Of a DNA stretch of 64,000 nt, positions 35,501 to 43,590 are shown piece by piece. The DNA lies in the NCBI RefSeq assembly GCF_024171485.1, contig NZ_JALJZX010000001.1:496001-560000 (forward strand), given 5' to 3'. This stretch comes from Chryseobacterium sp. HSC-36S06 (lineage in GTDB: Bacteria > Bacteroidota > Bacteroidia > Flavobacteriales > Weeksellaceae). The notes beneath the pieces were generated by a model. The model did not search any database. It saw nothing but the letters and a program-made list of their open reading frames with translations, and had not been told where the DNA came from. The first letter of the stretch is position 1; every line of letters begins with the position of its first letter. The position numbers and the translations under genes were made by a program.

Positions 35501-35914
35501 TTAATCGCCGTGATCAAAATGGTCTGTAGTGAAATTTATTTTGAGAACATATTTAGATTCTATCGGTACATCATTTTTCTTGGCAGGGATCCATCTGGTT
35601 TTAACTCTTTTCATCGCGAACTGCATGTCGTCAATAAACATCTCGCTGTTTTTCACCTGTGGATATACCTGTACATTTTTAATCTTTCCGTTCACATCAA
35701 TGGTGAACATAAATTGAAATAATCCGTTGACTGCATATTTCCGGAGATCGATATATGCGTTGATCATTTCAAAGAGTTCAGCGCGGTAGGCGTCTTCGCC
35801 GCCGGGAAACTTCGCTCTTTCGATAAAGGTTATTTTGGGTTGGTTCTCCTCTTCTGCTGTTTGCGCAAAAACGGCTGCGGGAAAAAGAAAGAGTAAAAAT
35901 AGAAGTTTTCGCAT
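35501..35914 (-). CDS. Short exported TonB-C-like protein, array member 5
   Basis: A 137-residue exported protein with a signal peptide (residues 1-17, ending VFAQ) and one TonB-C-like domain: FPGGEDAYRAELFEMINAYI, FTIDVNGKIKNVQVYPQVK and RWIPAKKNDVPIESKYVLKINF. It is the nearest relative of member 4; both end with KINF and a short acidic tail. It is the first gene of the array in transcription order and lies just downstream of the lysA terminator. Confidence 0.72.
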   Translation of the reverse strand: MRKLLFLLFLFPAAVFAQTAEEENQPKITFIERAKFPGGEDAYRAELFEMINAYIDLRKYAVNGLFQFMFTIDVNGKIKNVQVYPQVKNSEMFIDDMQFAMKRVKTRWIPAKKNDVPIESKYVLKINFTTDHFDHGD

Positions 35915-35936
35915 TGGATGAATTTCTATTAAAAAT

Positions 35937-35969
35937 AGAAAAACTTTGCAATTACTTACAAAGTTTTTC
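35937..35969 (-). terminator. Terminator of lysA
   Basis: Stem AAAAACTTTG (from 35939) with CAAAGTTTTT (35959-35968). On the minus strand it follows the lysA stop codon by about 20 bases and ends in T-rich sequence. Confidence 0.75.
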
Positions 35970-35988
35970 CCAAATTCTTAAAAGCAGT

Positions 35989-37188
35989 TTATAAAACCTC
36001 GATTTGATTTTTCAGTAAATCTTCGAACTCATCGCGTTTCCTGATCAGGTGAGCTTTACCGTCAAGAAATAAAACTTCTGCAGGCTTCAGTCTGGAGTTG
36101 AAGTTGGAGCTCATTTCGAAACCGTAAGCGCCGGCGTTCCGGAAAACCAATATATCGCCTTCGCGGACTTCGTTTAGCTTTCTGTCCCATGCAAAAGTAT
36201 CGGTTTCGCAGATGTTACCTACTACGGTGTAAATTCTTTCTGCACCTTTTGGGTTCGAAAGATTTTCGATGATGTGGTAAGAATCGTAGAACATAGGACG
36301 GATCAAATGGTTGAAACCTGAATTTATTCCCGCAAAAACCGTGGCTGTAGTTTGCTTGATAACGTTGGTTTTAACGATAAGATGACCGCTTTCGCTTACA
36401 AGGTATTTTCCCGGCTCAAACCAGAGTTCGAATTTTTTTCCGGAGTTTTTAGAAAACTCTGCCACTGCTTTCTCCACTTTTTTTCCTAATGCTTTTACAT
36501 CAGTTTCCATATCACCTTCCTGATAAGGAACTTTGAAACCGCTTCCCATATCCAGATATTTTAAATTCGGGAAATGTTCCGCCAGTTCGAACATGATTTC
36601 CAATCCCTGAAGGAAGACATCGGGATCTTTGATTTCACTTCCGGTGTGCATATGAAGTCCTTCGACATTGATATTGGTGGTTTTCATTACCCGTTCGATA
36701 TGACGAAGCTGGTGAATTGAAATACCGAATTTTGAATCGATGTGTCCTGTAGAGATTTTATAGTTTCCGCCGGCAAAAATATGCGGATTGATTCTGACGA
36801 AAATCGGGTAGCCGTCACCATATTTGTTCCCGAACTGTTCTAAAATGGAAATATTATCGATATTGATGTGAACTTTAAGGGTCATCGCTTCCTCAATTTC
36901 AGCAAGATCTACACAATTCGGCGTGAAAAGTATTTTTTTTGCATCAAAACCTGCTTTCAGACCTAATTTTACTTCATTAATAGAAACGCAGTCTAAACTT
37001 CCGCCCAGATTTTTCACATATTTTAAAATATTAATATTCGAAAGTGCTTTACAAGCGTAGAAAAACCGCGTACTTTTATGGAAGGAAGAGGTCAGTTTTT
37101 CGTACTGAATTTTAATAGATTCTGCGTCGTAAACGTAGGTGGGTGTACCGAACTGTTCGGCAATTTTCAGTAAATCTTTATTGTTCAT
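35989..37188 (-). CDS. lysA: Diaminopimelate decarboxylase
   Basis: A 399-residue PLP enzyme that makes L-lysine from meso-diaminopimelate, the last step of lysine synthesis. The PLP lysine is K47 in RFFYACKALS. The domain continues with HMHTGSEIKD and the C-terminal beta domain has GNICETDTFAWDRKL and the active-site Cys-Glu pair CET. The gene is preceded by a 185-base leader that contains a promoter box, a Lys-rich short reading frame and a terminator hairpin, the expected parts of an attenuator. It stands alone, with a terminator after it. Confidence 0.94.
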   Translation of the reverse strand: MNNKDLLKIAEQFGTPTYVYDAESIKIQYEKLTSSFHKSTRFFYACKALSNINILKYVKNLGGSLDCVSINEVKLGLKAGFDAKKILFTPNCVDLAEIEEAMTLKVHINIDNISILEQFGNKYGDGYPIFVRINPHIFAGGNYKISTGHIDSKFGISIHQLRHIERVMKTTNINVEGLHMHTGSEIKDPDVFLQGLEIMFELAEHFPNLKYLDMGSGFKVPYQEGDMETDVKALGKKVEKAVAEFSKNSGKKFELWFEPGKYLVSESGHLIVKTNVIKQTTATVFAGINSGFNHLIRPMFYDSYHIIENLSNPKGAERIYTVVGNICETDTFAWDRKLNEVREGDILVFRNAGAYGFEMSSNFNSRLKPAEVLFLDGKAHLIRKRDEFEDLLKNQIEVL

Positions 37189-37206
37189 TTTTATGGTGAT
37201 TTTACA

Positions 37207-37236
37207 TTAAAAAAGCAAGCCCAATAGAGCTTGCTT
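37207..37236 (-). terminator. Terminator hairpin in the lysA leader (putative attenuator)
   Basis: On the minus strand, AAGCAAGC and GCTTGCTT (37213-37220 and 37229-37236) form an 8-bp stem with an 8-base loop, followed by a T-run. The T-run ends about 20 bases before the lysA start codon and lies downstream of the likely lysA promoter. The left arm can alternatively pair with a segment at the stop codon of the leader frame. Confidence 0.75.
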
Positions 37237-37266
37237 GAATATTTTACAGATCAAAATTTGCAGCTC

Positions 37267-37344
37267 CTAAACACCGATATTTCCCTTAGAGAAAAACTTT
37301 TTCCCCTTAGAAGCAACCTGTTTTATAGATGTGAATCTGATCAT
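37267..37344 (-). CDS. Lys-rich leader peptide frame upstream of lysA
   Basis: A 25-codon frame starting at ATG (37344) and ending in TAG. The peptide is MIRFTSIKQVASKGKKF, then FSKGNIGV: five lysines (positions 8, 13, 15, 16 and 20), including a Lys-Lys pair. It starts about 22 bases after the expected transcript start and ends 31 bases before the terminator stem. Its stop codon is part of TAGGAGCTGC, which is complementary, with single bulges, to GCAAGCTCTA in the terminator. Stalled ribosomes at Lys codons could let the antiterminator form. Translation of this frame is inferred only. Confidence 0.5.
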   Translation of the reverse strand: MIRFTSIKQVASKGKKFFSKGNIGV

Positions 37345-37373
37345 GTTTAAATTTCTGTCTTACAAATTTTTGG

Positions 37374-37381
37374 CAAAAATA
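37374..37381 (-). promoter_or_regulatory. Putative -7 element of the lysA promoter
   Basis: TATTTTTG on the minus strand matches TAnnTTTG. Transcription would start near 37367, upstream of the leader peptide frame and the terminator hairpin, so the hairpin would lie in the lysA 5' leader. The -33 element is weak. Confidence 0.5.
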
Positions 37382-37408
37382 AATGTTTTTATTTAATTGT
37401 ACGTTATT

Positions 37409-38653
37409 TTATTTTTCCGGTGTCGGAATTATTTCGAAATCTTCTCTCAGCAATGCAAGTTTAAAATCATTCTCAAGATCCGTCATTTTAGTGTCCAGAT
37501 CGATTTTTATTGCTGCGAGTTTTTTCCAGGTGTTGATTTGCGTATGAAGTTCGTAGAAGCCATAAGCTGTCACATTTCCTTTTGAAAAAATCATAAAGCA
37601 TTTTTCACCTAAAGTTCGGCCAGAAGACAACCACATTTCGTTGCGGTTTTTCAGATTGATGGTTTTTTGCAGCTCATTTACATCAGCATACTTTTCTTGG
37701 GCTTTGATGAAACTCACGGCCTTCAATCCTTGTGTAAAAGAAGTGAATTTCAAAAGTGGGGTTTCTCCTTTTTTGGTGGCTATTTTTTCGACTACGTATT
37801 TCCCACCCTTATGGTATAACCCGAACGGAAGATTTTCCCGCTTGCGCAAACCTTTGGTTTTCATCATCAGTTTTGCCAGAATATTATTTCCTGTAAGTTC
37901 ATAATGAATTTGCACAACATCTTCCTGAAGCTGTATCCAACGCTTGGACTTAGAGTTAAATAGCATTTTGGCGAACTTACTCAGGTCTTCTACAAAATCG
38001 AAATGTATAATTTTTCCTTCGGCGTTCTGCAGATAAATAATTCCTCTCTCGGAAGGTAGATCCTGAGTCAGTTCCTTGATTTTATTAAAGTACGTTTTCG
38101 CATTTAATTCATCATGGTGCTGCTGTATAATTTCTGAGTCTTTATCCTTAATCATCAGGAGTTTGAAAAGATCTAATGTTGCCCGCGCGTCGCCGGAAGC
38201 TCTATGGTGATCCACAAGCGGAATGCCTAATGATTTCACAAGCTTGCCGAGAGAATAGCTTTCTGCTTCGGGTATCAGTTTCTTAGCCAGCGGGATAGTG
38301 TCTAACGTGTTGATTTTAAATTCATAACCTAACCTTTTGAATTCCTGACGAAGCATCCGGTAATCGAATTCAATATTATGACCAACCAATGTCGTGTTTT
38401 CGGTAATTTCGACAATTCTTTTGGCGATTTCGGGAAATTTTGGTGCAGTTTTCACCATTTTCTGCGAAATTTTGGTGAGTTTCTGCACAAACGGGGTGAT
38501 TTCGCTTTCAGGATTTACCAAAGAAATAAACTGGTCTACGATTTCGTGACCATCATATCTGTACACTGCAATTTCAATAATGCTTTCTTTTCTGAAACCT
38601 GCTCCGTTACTTTCTATATCAATTACTGAATACATTTTGTCTTTTTCTGGCAT
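37409..38653 (-). CDS. DnaQ-like 3'-5' exonuclease with C-terminal GIY-YIG-like region
   Basis: A 414-residue protein. The N-terminal DnaQ/PolC-type exonuclease domain (about 1-165) has ExoI VIDIESNGAG (D12, E14), ExoII VGHNIEFDYRML and ExoIII HRASGDARATLDL, with the catalytic acidic residues in place. The C-terminal half begins with SERGIIYLQNAEGKIIHF, reminiscent of the GIY-YIG start of UvrC/Cho-type nucleases, but an active nuclease site is not obvious. Such DnaQ-GIY fusions are common in Bacteroidota and may serve repair rather than replication proofreading. Confidence 0.78.
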   Translation of the reverse strand: MPEKDKMYSVIDIESNGAGFRKESIIEIAVYRYDGHEIVDQFISLVNPESEITPFVQKLTKISQKMVKTAPKFPEIAKRIVEITENTTLVGHNIEFDYRMLRQEFKRLGYEFKINTLDTIPLAKKLIPEAESYSLGKLVKSLGIPLVDHHRASGDARATLDLFKLLMIKDKDSEIIQQHHDELNAKTYFNKIKELTQDLPSERGIIYLQNAEGKIIHFDFVEDLSKFAKMLFNSKSKRWIQLQEDVVQIHYELTGNNILAKLMMKTKGLRKRENLPFGLYHKGGKYVVEKIATKKGETPLLKFTSFTQGLKAVSFIKAQEKYADVNELQKTINLKNRNEMWLSSGRTLGEKCFMIFSKGNVTAYGFYELHTQINTWKKLAAIKIDLDTKMTDLENDFKLALLREDFEIIPTPEK

Positions 38654-38686
38654 TAGCTTTTGGAGAATCCTAAGCCGGGTGCAATT

Positions 38687-40213
38687 TTACCTTTTTCTTC
38701 CGCCTAAACCAAACATTCCCAGAACAAATTTTGCGCCTTCGCGTGCAAGGGTTGTCGTAAAGGTTCTTCCTGCGCGGGATTTCATCACAGATTCAAACAT
38801 GCCTGGTTCTTCTTTCACCGGTCTCGTTTTTTGAGTAGGCGCAGCATTCTGAACTGCCTGTTCCATTCTGCTGGTCAGCATTTCATAAGCCGAATCTTTA
38901 TCCACACTTTGCTCGTATTTAGCAACCAATGCCGAACGGCTCGTAAGGTCTGCAACTTCAGCATCATTTAGAATATCCATTCTGGATTCCGGCGATATCA
39001 GATAGGTGTGCACCAAAGGAGTAGGGATTCCCTTTTCATCGAGCGCGGTAATAAACGCCTCGCCAATACCGAGATTTTGAATAAGTTCATCAGCTTTATA
39101 AAACTCAGTGATAGGATAATTATCTACAGCTTTAGAAATTTCTTTCCGGTCTTTTGCAGTAAATCCGCGAAGTGCATGCTGAATTTTCAGACCAAGCTGC
39201 GAAAGTACATTCTCGGGAACATCTCCAGGAATTTGGGTAATGAAATATATTCCCACGCCTTTCGACCGGATGAGCTTTACCATCGTTTCAATCTGGTTAA
39301 GCAGCGTTTTAGAAGCTTCCTTAAAAATAAGATGAGCCTCATCAATAAACATAACCAGTTTTGGTTTTCCGGAATCGCCTTCTTCGGGGAAATTCATATA
39401 AATTTCAGCAAAAAGCGAAAGCATGAATGTCGAGAATAACTGTGGTTTACTTTGAATATTGCCAACTCTCAGGATATTTACGACACCTTTGCCTTCTCTT
39501 TGCCGCAAAAGATCTTCAACATCAAAACTCGGTTCACCGAAAAATTGCGCGGCACCCTGCTGTTCGAGTGCAACAATTGATCGCAGAATCGCTCCTAATG
39601 AAGCCGGTGCAATAGATCCGTAATTATTCGATAGATCGGCTTTTCCCTGAGGGTTATCGGTAACATACTGCAGAACTTTTTTTAAATCTTCAAGGTCGAT
39701 AAGCGGTAAACCTTTGTCATCGCAGTATTTGAAAACTATGGAGATAATGCTTTGCTGGGTATCATTCAGTTCCAGAATTTTCGAAAGCAGGATAGGTCCG
39801 AATTCTGTTACTGTAGCACGGAGTTTTACGCCTCTTTCCCCGGAAATCGTCATCAGTTCAACCGGAAATGCCTGTGGCTGATAAGGTAGCTTTGTTTTTG
39901 CGTATCGCTCAGTAATGTTTTTATTCTCCTCCCCGGGTTCTGCAATTCCTGAAAAATCACCTTTAATATCTAAAACCAGCGATGGAATTCCCTGATGCGA
40001 AAGCTGTTCTGCAAAAGCCTGTAACGTTTTTGTCTTCCCCGTTCCTGTGGCTCCGGCGATCAAGCCGTGTCTGTTAATGGTTTTCAGAGGAATAGTGACG
40101 CTCACATCGGTTACAACCTCACCGTCGAGCATGCCTTTGCCGAGTGTTATAAATTCGCCTTTCGGAGTGTACCTTGATGAAAGTTCCTCTATAAATTTAG
40201 TTCTGTCTGCCAT
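38687..40213 (-). CDS. HerA-like ATPase of the DUF853 family
   Basis: A 508-residue AAA+/FtsK-HerA-type ATPase. Walker A is AGATGTGKTKTL (53-64) and Walker B is KLVMFIDEAHLIF. The protein ends in a basic C-terminus (VLGMFGLGGRKR). DUF853 proteins resemble the archaeal HerA helicase and are encoded in many bacteria; their role is unclear, possibly DNA translocation or repair. It is 33 bases upstream of the DnaQ-like exonuclease gene on the same strand. HerA acts together with the nuclease NurA elsewhere, so an ATPase-nuclease pair is plausible here by analogy. Confidence 0.8.
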   Translation of the reverse strand: MADRTKFIEELSSRYTPKGEFITLGKGMLDGEVVTDVSVTIPLKTINRHGLIAGATGTGKTKTLQAFAEQLSHQGIPSLVLDIKGDFSGIAEPGEENKNITERYAKTKLPYQPQAFPVELMTISGERGVKLRATVTEFGPILLSKILELNDTQQSIISIVFKYCDDKGLPLIDLEDLKKVLQYVTDNPQGKADLSNNYGSIAPASLGAILRSIVALEQQGAAQFFGEPSFDVEDLLRQREGKGVVNILRVGNIQSKPQLFSTFMLSLFAEIYMNFPEEGDSGKPKLVMFIDEAHLIFKEASKTLLNQIETMVKLIRSKGVGIYFITQIPGDVPENVLSQLGLKIQHALRGFTAKDRKEISKAVDNYPITEFYKADELIQNLGIGEAFITALDEKGIPTPLVHTYLISPESRMDILNDAEVADLTSRSALVAKYEQSVDKDSAYEMLTSRMEQAVQNAAPTQKTRPVKEEPGMFESVMKSRAGRTFTTTLAREGAKFVLGMFGLGGRKR

Positions 40214-40391
40214 TTGAAATCGGGTTTTAAATGTTAAAGGTAAAAAATTATAAGTATTTTTAATTCGTCAGTGAGTAAAATAATGGATTTCGTAAAGCAA
40301 ATTATTTTAACCCCATTAAAAAATGTTGGCTTCAAACTGCTGATACTTCTCATGCTTGGAAATATTGGTAAGGAAAGTGAAGCTTTTTTAG

Positions 40392-40399
40392 TAAATTTG
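40392..40399 (+). promoter_or_regulatory. Putative -7 element of the Gre-like gene
   Basis: TAAATTTG matches TAnnTTTG. It argues against a TTG start at 40404, because transcription would begin there, and favours ATG at 40422. Confidence 0.5.
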
Positions 40400-40421
40400 T
40401 TAATTGTCAAAATTTAAAGTA

Positions 40422-40865
40422 ATGGAAAGGAAAATCATTATAAGCCAACTGATTGCCGAGCAGCGTAAGGTGATTCAGAGCCTGCAACGGTCTGTTCATC
40501 AGTATGAAACCGCATCCGATTTGGACGAAGAAAGCACGCACGATCCTGAAGATTTTTCTCACCAGACCGAAGCCAAGGATATGCAACTCCGTTTTGAAAA
40601 AATGTTGGCTGGAGCTGAAGAAAACTTAAAGTTTCTGGCTAGCGAAGAGAATTCCAGCCACAGCATTATTGAAAGAGGCAGCATCATCGAAACTGATCAA
40701 TCGTTTTTCTTTGTAGGAATTTCCGTTCCGGTGTTCACTATTGAGGGCAGAGAAGTGATTTCACTTTCTGAAAAAACACCCGTTTTTGCAGAACTTAAAG
40801 GAAAAACGGTAGGAGACCGTTTCAAAGTCGGTAGCAGCAATCATATCATTAAAGCCATTGCGTAG
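40422..40865 (+). CDS. GreA/GreB-like C-terminal domain protein
   Basis: A 147-residue protein. Residues 1-75 form a helical coiled-coil-like segment (LIAEQRKVIQSLQRSVHQYE), with acidic residues at the turn (DLDEESTHDPEDFSHQ). The C-terminal part (about 85-147) resembles the FKBP-like domain of Gre factors (ISLSEKTPVFAELKGKTVGD). Gre proteins rescue stalled RNA polymerase. Whether this one does so is uncertain, because the coiled coil is shorter than in GreA. The gene has its own promoter-like box, and the sulfur operon follows. Confidence 0.65.
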   Translation: MERKIIISQLIAEQRKVIQSLQRSVHQYETASDLDEESTHDPEDFSHQTEAKDMQLRFEKMLAGAEENLKFLASEENSSHSIIERGSIIETDQSFFFVGISVPVFTIEGREVISLSEKTPVFAELKGKTVGDRFKVGSSNHIIKAIA

Positions 40866-40889
40866 TATCGTTTAGTAACAATGGTTACA

Positions 40890-40918
40890 TTGATGTTGTA
40901 CTTAAAGAATTAGTTTTG
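40890..40918 (+). promoter_or_regulatory. Promoter of the sulfur-handling operon
   Basis: TTG (40890-40892), an 18-base spacer, and TAGTTTTG (40911-40918) fit the Bacteroidota consensus. A small inverted repeat GTAAC-AATG-GTTAC (40875-40888) lies just upstream and could be an operator. No dedicated regulator gene is adjacent. Confidence 0.5.
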
Positions 40919-40932
40919 CCAAAAAGTAGCAC

Positions 40933-41733
40933 ATGGAATTTTTAGGATATTTTTCGGCAATAGTAATAGGTCTGGTAATGGGCCTAATTGGCGGTGGCGG
41001 CAGCATTCTAAGCGTGCCGATATTTGTATATGTTTTTGGCTTTGATGCAGTTACTGCTACGGCGCTTTCCTTGTTTGTAGTTGGGATTACAAGTCTGGTG
41101 GGCTCTGTAGGATTTATCAGGCAGAAACAGATTGACTTTAAAACGGCTTTTACCTTCGGAATTCCCTCCATTTTAGGGGTCTTGTTTTCCAGGAGACTTA
41201 TATTACCTCATTTACCGGAATATATCATCAACCGATGGGGCATTACCCTCACGAAAGATATGTTTCTTCTGCTGCTGTTTGCTGTTTTGATGCTGATTGC
41301 TTCCTTTAAAATGATCCGGAAAAATGAAAGACCCAGACTACAGAATTTCGAAGATACCAACTATACGATATTGATCTCGCAGGGATTACTTGTAGGAATT
41401 ATAACCGGTTTAATCGGAGCGGGCGGCGGATTTTTAATTGTTCCTGCTCTGGTCATGCTTTTAGGCGTGAATATGAAGAAGGCGGTGGCAACCTCGCTTT
41501 TTATCATTTCAATGAACTCTATTTTGGGCTTTGTAAGCACAATGGAAATGGTAAGTCATGACTGGGGTTTTCTGCTTATTTTCAGTGGTTTATCGGTTCT
41601 GGGGATATTTATAGGGATCGCAGTTTCAAAGAAAATGGATGGCCGCAAACTCAAACCTCTCTTTGGATGGGTGGTCTTGGGAATGGGCATATTTATAATT
41701 ATTAAAGAAATATTTTTAAAGCAACAATTTTAA
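40933..41733 (+). CDS. Sulfite exporter TauE/SafE family permease
   Basis: A 266-residue membrane protein with two homologous halves, each starting with a Gly-rich helix: GLVMGLIGGGGSILSVP (about residues 14-30) and GIITGLIGAGGGFLIVPAL (about 155-173). Full-length TauE/SafE proteins export sulfite or sulfur-containing anions. It is the first gene of a plus-strand operon with a persulfide dioxygenase-like protein, rhodaneses and thioredoxin, which supports a sulfur role. Confidence 0.85.
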   Translation: MEFLGYFSAIVIGLVMGLIGGGGSILSVPIFVYVFGFDAVTATALSLFVVGITSLVGSVGFIRQKQIDFKTAFTFGIPSILGVLFSRRLILPHLPEYIINRWGITLTKDMFLLLLFAVLMLIASFKMIRKNERPRLQNFEDTNYTILISQGLLVGIITGLIGAGGGFLIVPALVMLLGVNMKKAVATSLFIISMNSILGFVSTMEMVSHDWGFLLIFSGLSVLGIFIGIAVSKKMDGRKLKPLFGWVVLGMGIFIIIKEIFLKQQF

Positions 41734-41734
41734 T

Positions 41735-42094
41735 ATGAAAAGAGTAATTTTATTGAGCACTATGGTGCTTTTTCTGGCTTCATGTACAAAGACAGAGACG
41801 GGGGCAACCCAAACTTCAAACACCGAATCATCTGAAATCGCATTACTACAGGAGCCGCTGAAACTGAAGAATCTTAAAGGCGAAGAGATCTCCGTAATCT
41901 ATTTTTCTGAAGGCGATGTTGTCGCAGTGAAAATTCAGAAAGCAGGTGCAGATGAGCAGAAACTGTCTGCCAAAACCGTAAACCCGAGTGGGAATCCTGT
42001 ATTTACGAACGAAAGTTATATGTGGGAAATCACCCAGGACGGACGGGCCGGAAAACTATCTGATAAAGACGGTAACGTAACCGAGTATAACTAA
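41735..42094 (+). CDS. Small lipoprotein in the sulfur operon
   Basis: A 119-residue lipoprotein (lipobox FLASC, C17) with an all-beta mature domain, judged from alternating hydrophobic residues (EISVIYFSEGDVVAVKIQK). The C-terminal part (YMWEITQDGRAGKLSDKDG) has a strand pattern reminiscent of membrane-anchored inhibitors of the MliC type, but no firm family assignment is possible. It is one base after the TauE gene stop. Confidence 0.6.
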   Translation: MKRVILLSTMVLFLASCTKTETGATQTSNTESSEIALLQEPLKLKNLKGEEISVIYFSEGDVVAVKIQKAGADEQKLSAKTVNPSGNPVFTNESYMWEITQDGRAGKLSDKDGNVTEYN

Positions 42095-42181
42095 TCAAGT
42101 GTCATTATTGATTCTTTCAATGTCCATTTGTATGGTGATGCATTCAAATAACCGAAATTTGCAGGTATAAAAATTAAAACA

Positions 42182-43588
42182 ATGAAGATAGAACAAATAT
42201 ATACAGGTTGTCTGGCGCATGGAGCTTACTACATCGTTTCAGAAAACGAAGCCGCTATTATAGATCCTTTGCGCGAAACATTGCCATACATAGAAAGACT
42301 TCAAAAAGATGGCGTGACACTCAAATATATTTTTGAAACACACTTTCATGCAGATTTTGTTTCGGGGCATTTGGATCTTTCGAAGAAAACGGGAGCTGCA
42401 ATTGTTTACGGACCCACAGCAGAACCCGATTTCGAGGCAATTATTGCAGAAGATAATCAGCTTTTTGAAGTTGGGAAGATAAAAATTAAAGTGCTGCACA
42501 CGCCAGGTCACACCATGGAAAGTTCCACTTTTCTGCTGATCGATGAAAGCGGAAAGGAGACTGCGATTTTCTCTGGCGATACCCTGTTTTTAGGAGATGT
42601 TGGCCGGCCTGATCTTGCGCAGAAAGCAGCGCACATGACTCAGGAAGAGCTGGCGGGACTTCTCTATGACAGCCTGCAGAGTAAAATTATACCACTTGCA
42701 GATGATATTACCGTTTATCCTGCACACGGCGCAGGCTCCGCATGCGGGAAAAATATGCAGAAAGAAACCGTGGATACTTTAGGGAACCAGAAAAAAACCA
42801 ATTACGCACTTAAACAACCGGACAAGGAATCCTTTGTGAGAGAAGTTTTGGACGGACTTTCTGCACCGCCCCAATATTTTGGAATGAATGTCGCCATGAA
42901 CAAAGGCGGATATGAAAGTTTTGAAAACGTGTTGCAGAAAGGCAAAAATCCTCTTAGCCCCTCGGAATTTGAAGCTACTGCTGAAGATTCCGGAGCGTTG
43001 ATTCTTGACACGCGTTCAGCGGCTGAATTTTACAAAGGATTTATTCCAAACTCCATCAATATTGGTCTGAAAGGTGATTTCGCACCTTGGGTAGGCGCAA
43101 TGATTGTTGATGTGAAGCAACCTATTTTATTGATTTGTGATGATGGAACTGAAGAGGAAGTTATTACAAGACTTTCACGAGTTGGTTTCGACCATGTTTT
43201 GGGATTTTTAGAAGGCGGCTTTGATTCATGGAAGAATTCAGGGAAAGAAACGGATACGATTCACCGGATTTCGCCGGAAGAGTTTGCAGAAAAATTCGCT
43301 GCAGATTCAAAGGTTGTCGATGTTCGAAAAGAGAGTGAATATGAAGCTGAACATGTAAATGATGCCTTCCGCAGACCGCTCGCAGAAATCAACAGCTGGG
43401 CAGGAATGCTTGATAATGATGAACATTTCTTTATTCACTGTGCCGGCGGATACCGAAGTATGATTGCAGCCAGCATCCTGAATGCACGCGGAATCAGAAA
43501 TTTTTCTGAAATCGAAGGCGGTTTTAATAAAATTAAAGAAACGGATGTGCCTAAAAGCAATTTTGTGTGTCAAAGTAAAACCCTGTAA
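42182..43588 (+). CDS. MBL-fold persulfide dioxygenase-like protein with two rhodanese domains
   Basis: A 468-residue cytosolic protein. The N-terminal metallo-beta-lactamase domain has FETHFHADFVSGH (H54, H56) and the HTPGHT motif. The HxHxDH motif ends in F instead of H, as often in ETHE1-like enzymes that hold a single iron. Two rhodanese domains follow (about 265-365 and 370-455): the first has LLICDDGTEEE, the second the complete active loop HCAGGYRS with C420. ETHE1-type enzymes oxidise glutathione persulfide to sulfite. The adjacent TauE permease could export it, a plausible link. Confidence 0.85.
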   Translation: MKIEQIYTGCLAHGAYYIVSENEAAIIDPLRETLPYIERLQKDGVTLKYIFETHFHADFVSGHLDLSKKTGAAIVYGPTAEPDFEAIIAEDNQLFEVGKIKIKVLHTPGHTMESSTFLLIDESGKETAIFSGDTLFLGDVGRPDLAQKAAHMTQEELAGLLYDSLQSKIIPLADDITVYPAHGAGSACGKNMQKETVDTLGNQKKTNYALKQPDKESFVREVLDGLSAPPQYFGMNVAMNKGGYESFENVLQKGKNPLSPSEFEATAEDSGALILDTRSAAEFYKGFIPNSINIGLKGDFAPWVGAMIVDVKQPILLICDDGTEEEVITRLSRVGFDHVLGFLEGGFDSWKNSGKETDTIHRISPEEFAEKFAADSKVVDVRKESEYEAEHVNDAFRRPLAEINSWAGMLDNDEHFFIHCAGGYRSMIAASILNARGIRNFSEIEGGFNKIKETDVPKSNFVCQSKTL

Positions 43589-43590
43589 CA

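Noticed and set aside
37207-37236. lysA leader hairpin as only the terminator of the upstream exonuclease gene
   Set aside because: Not excluded, but the hairpin is 170 bases beyond that stop codon and downstream of a promoter-like box, so the attenuator reading is preferred.
38687-40213. HerA-like ATPase as part of an anti-phage system
   Set aside because: DUF853 proteins are widespread housekeeping-type genes, and no other defence genes lie nearby.
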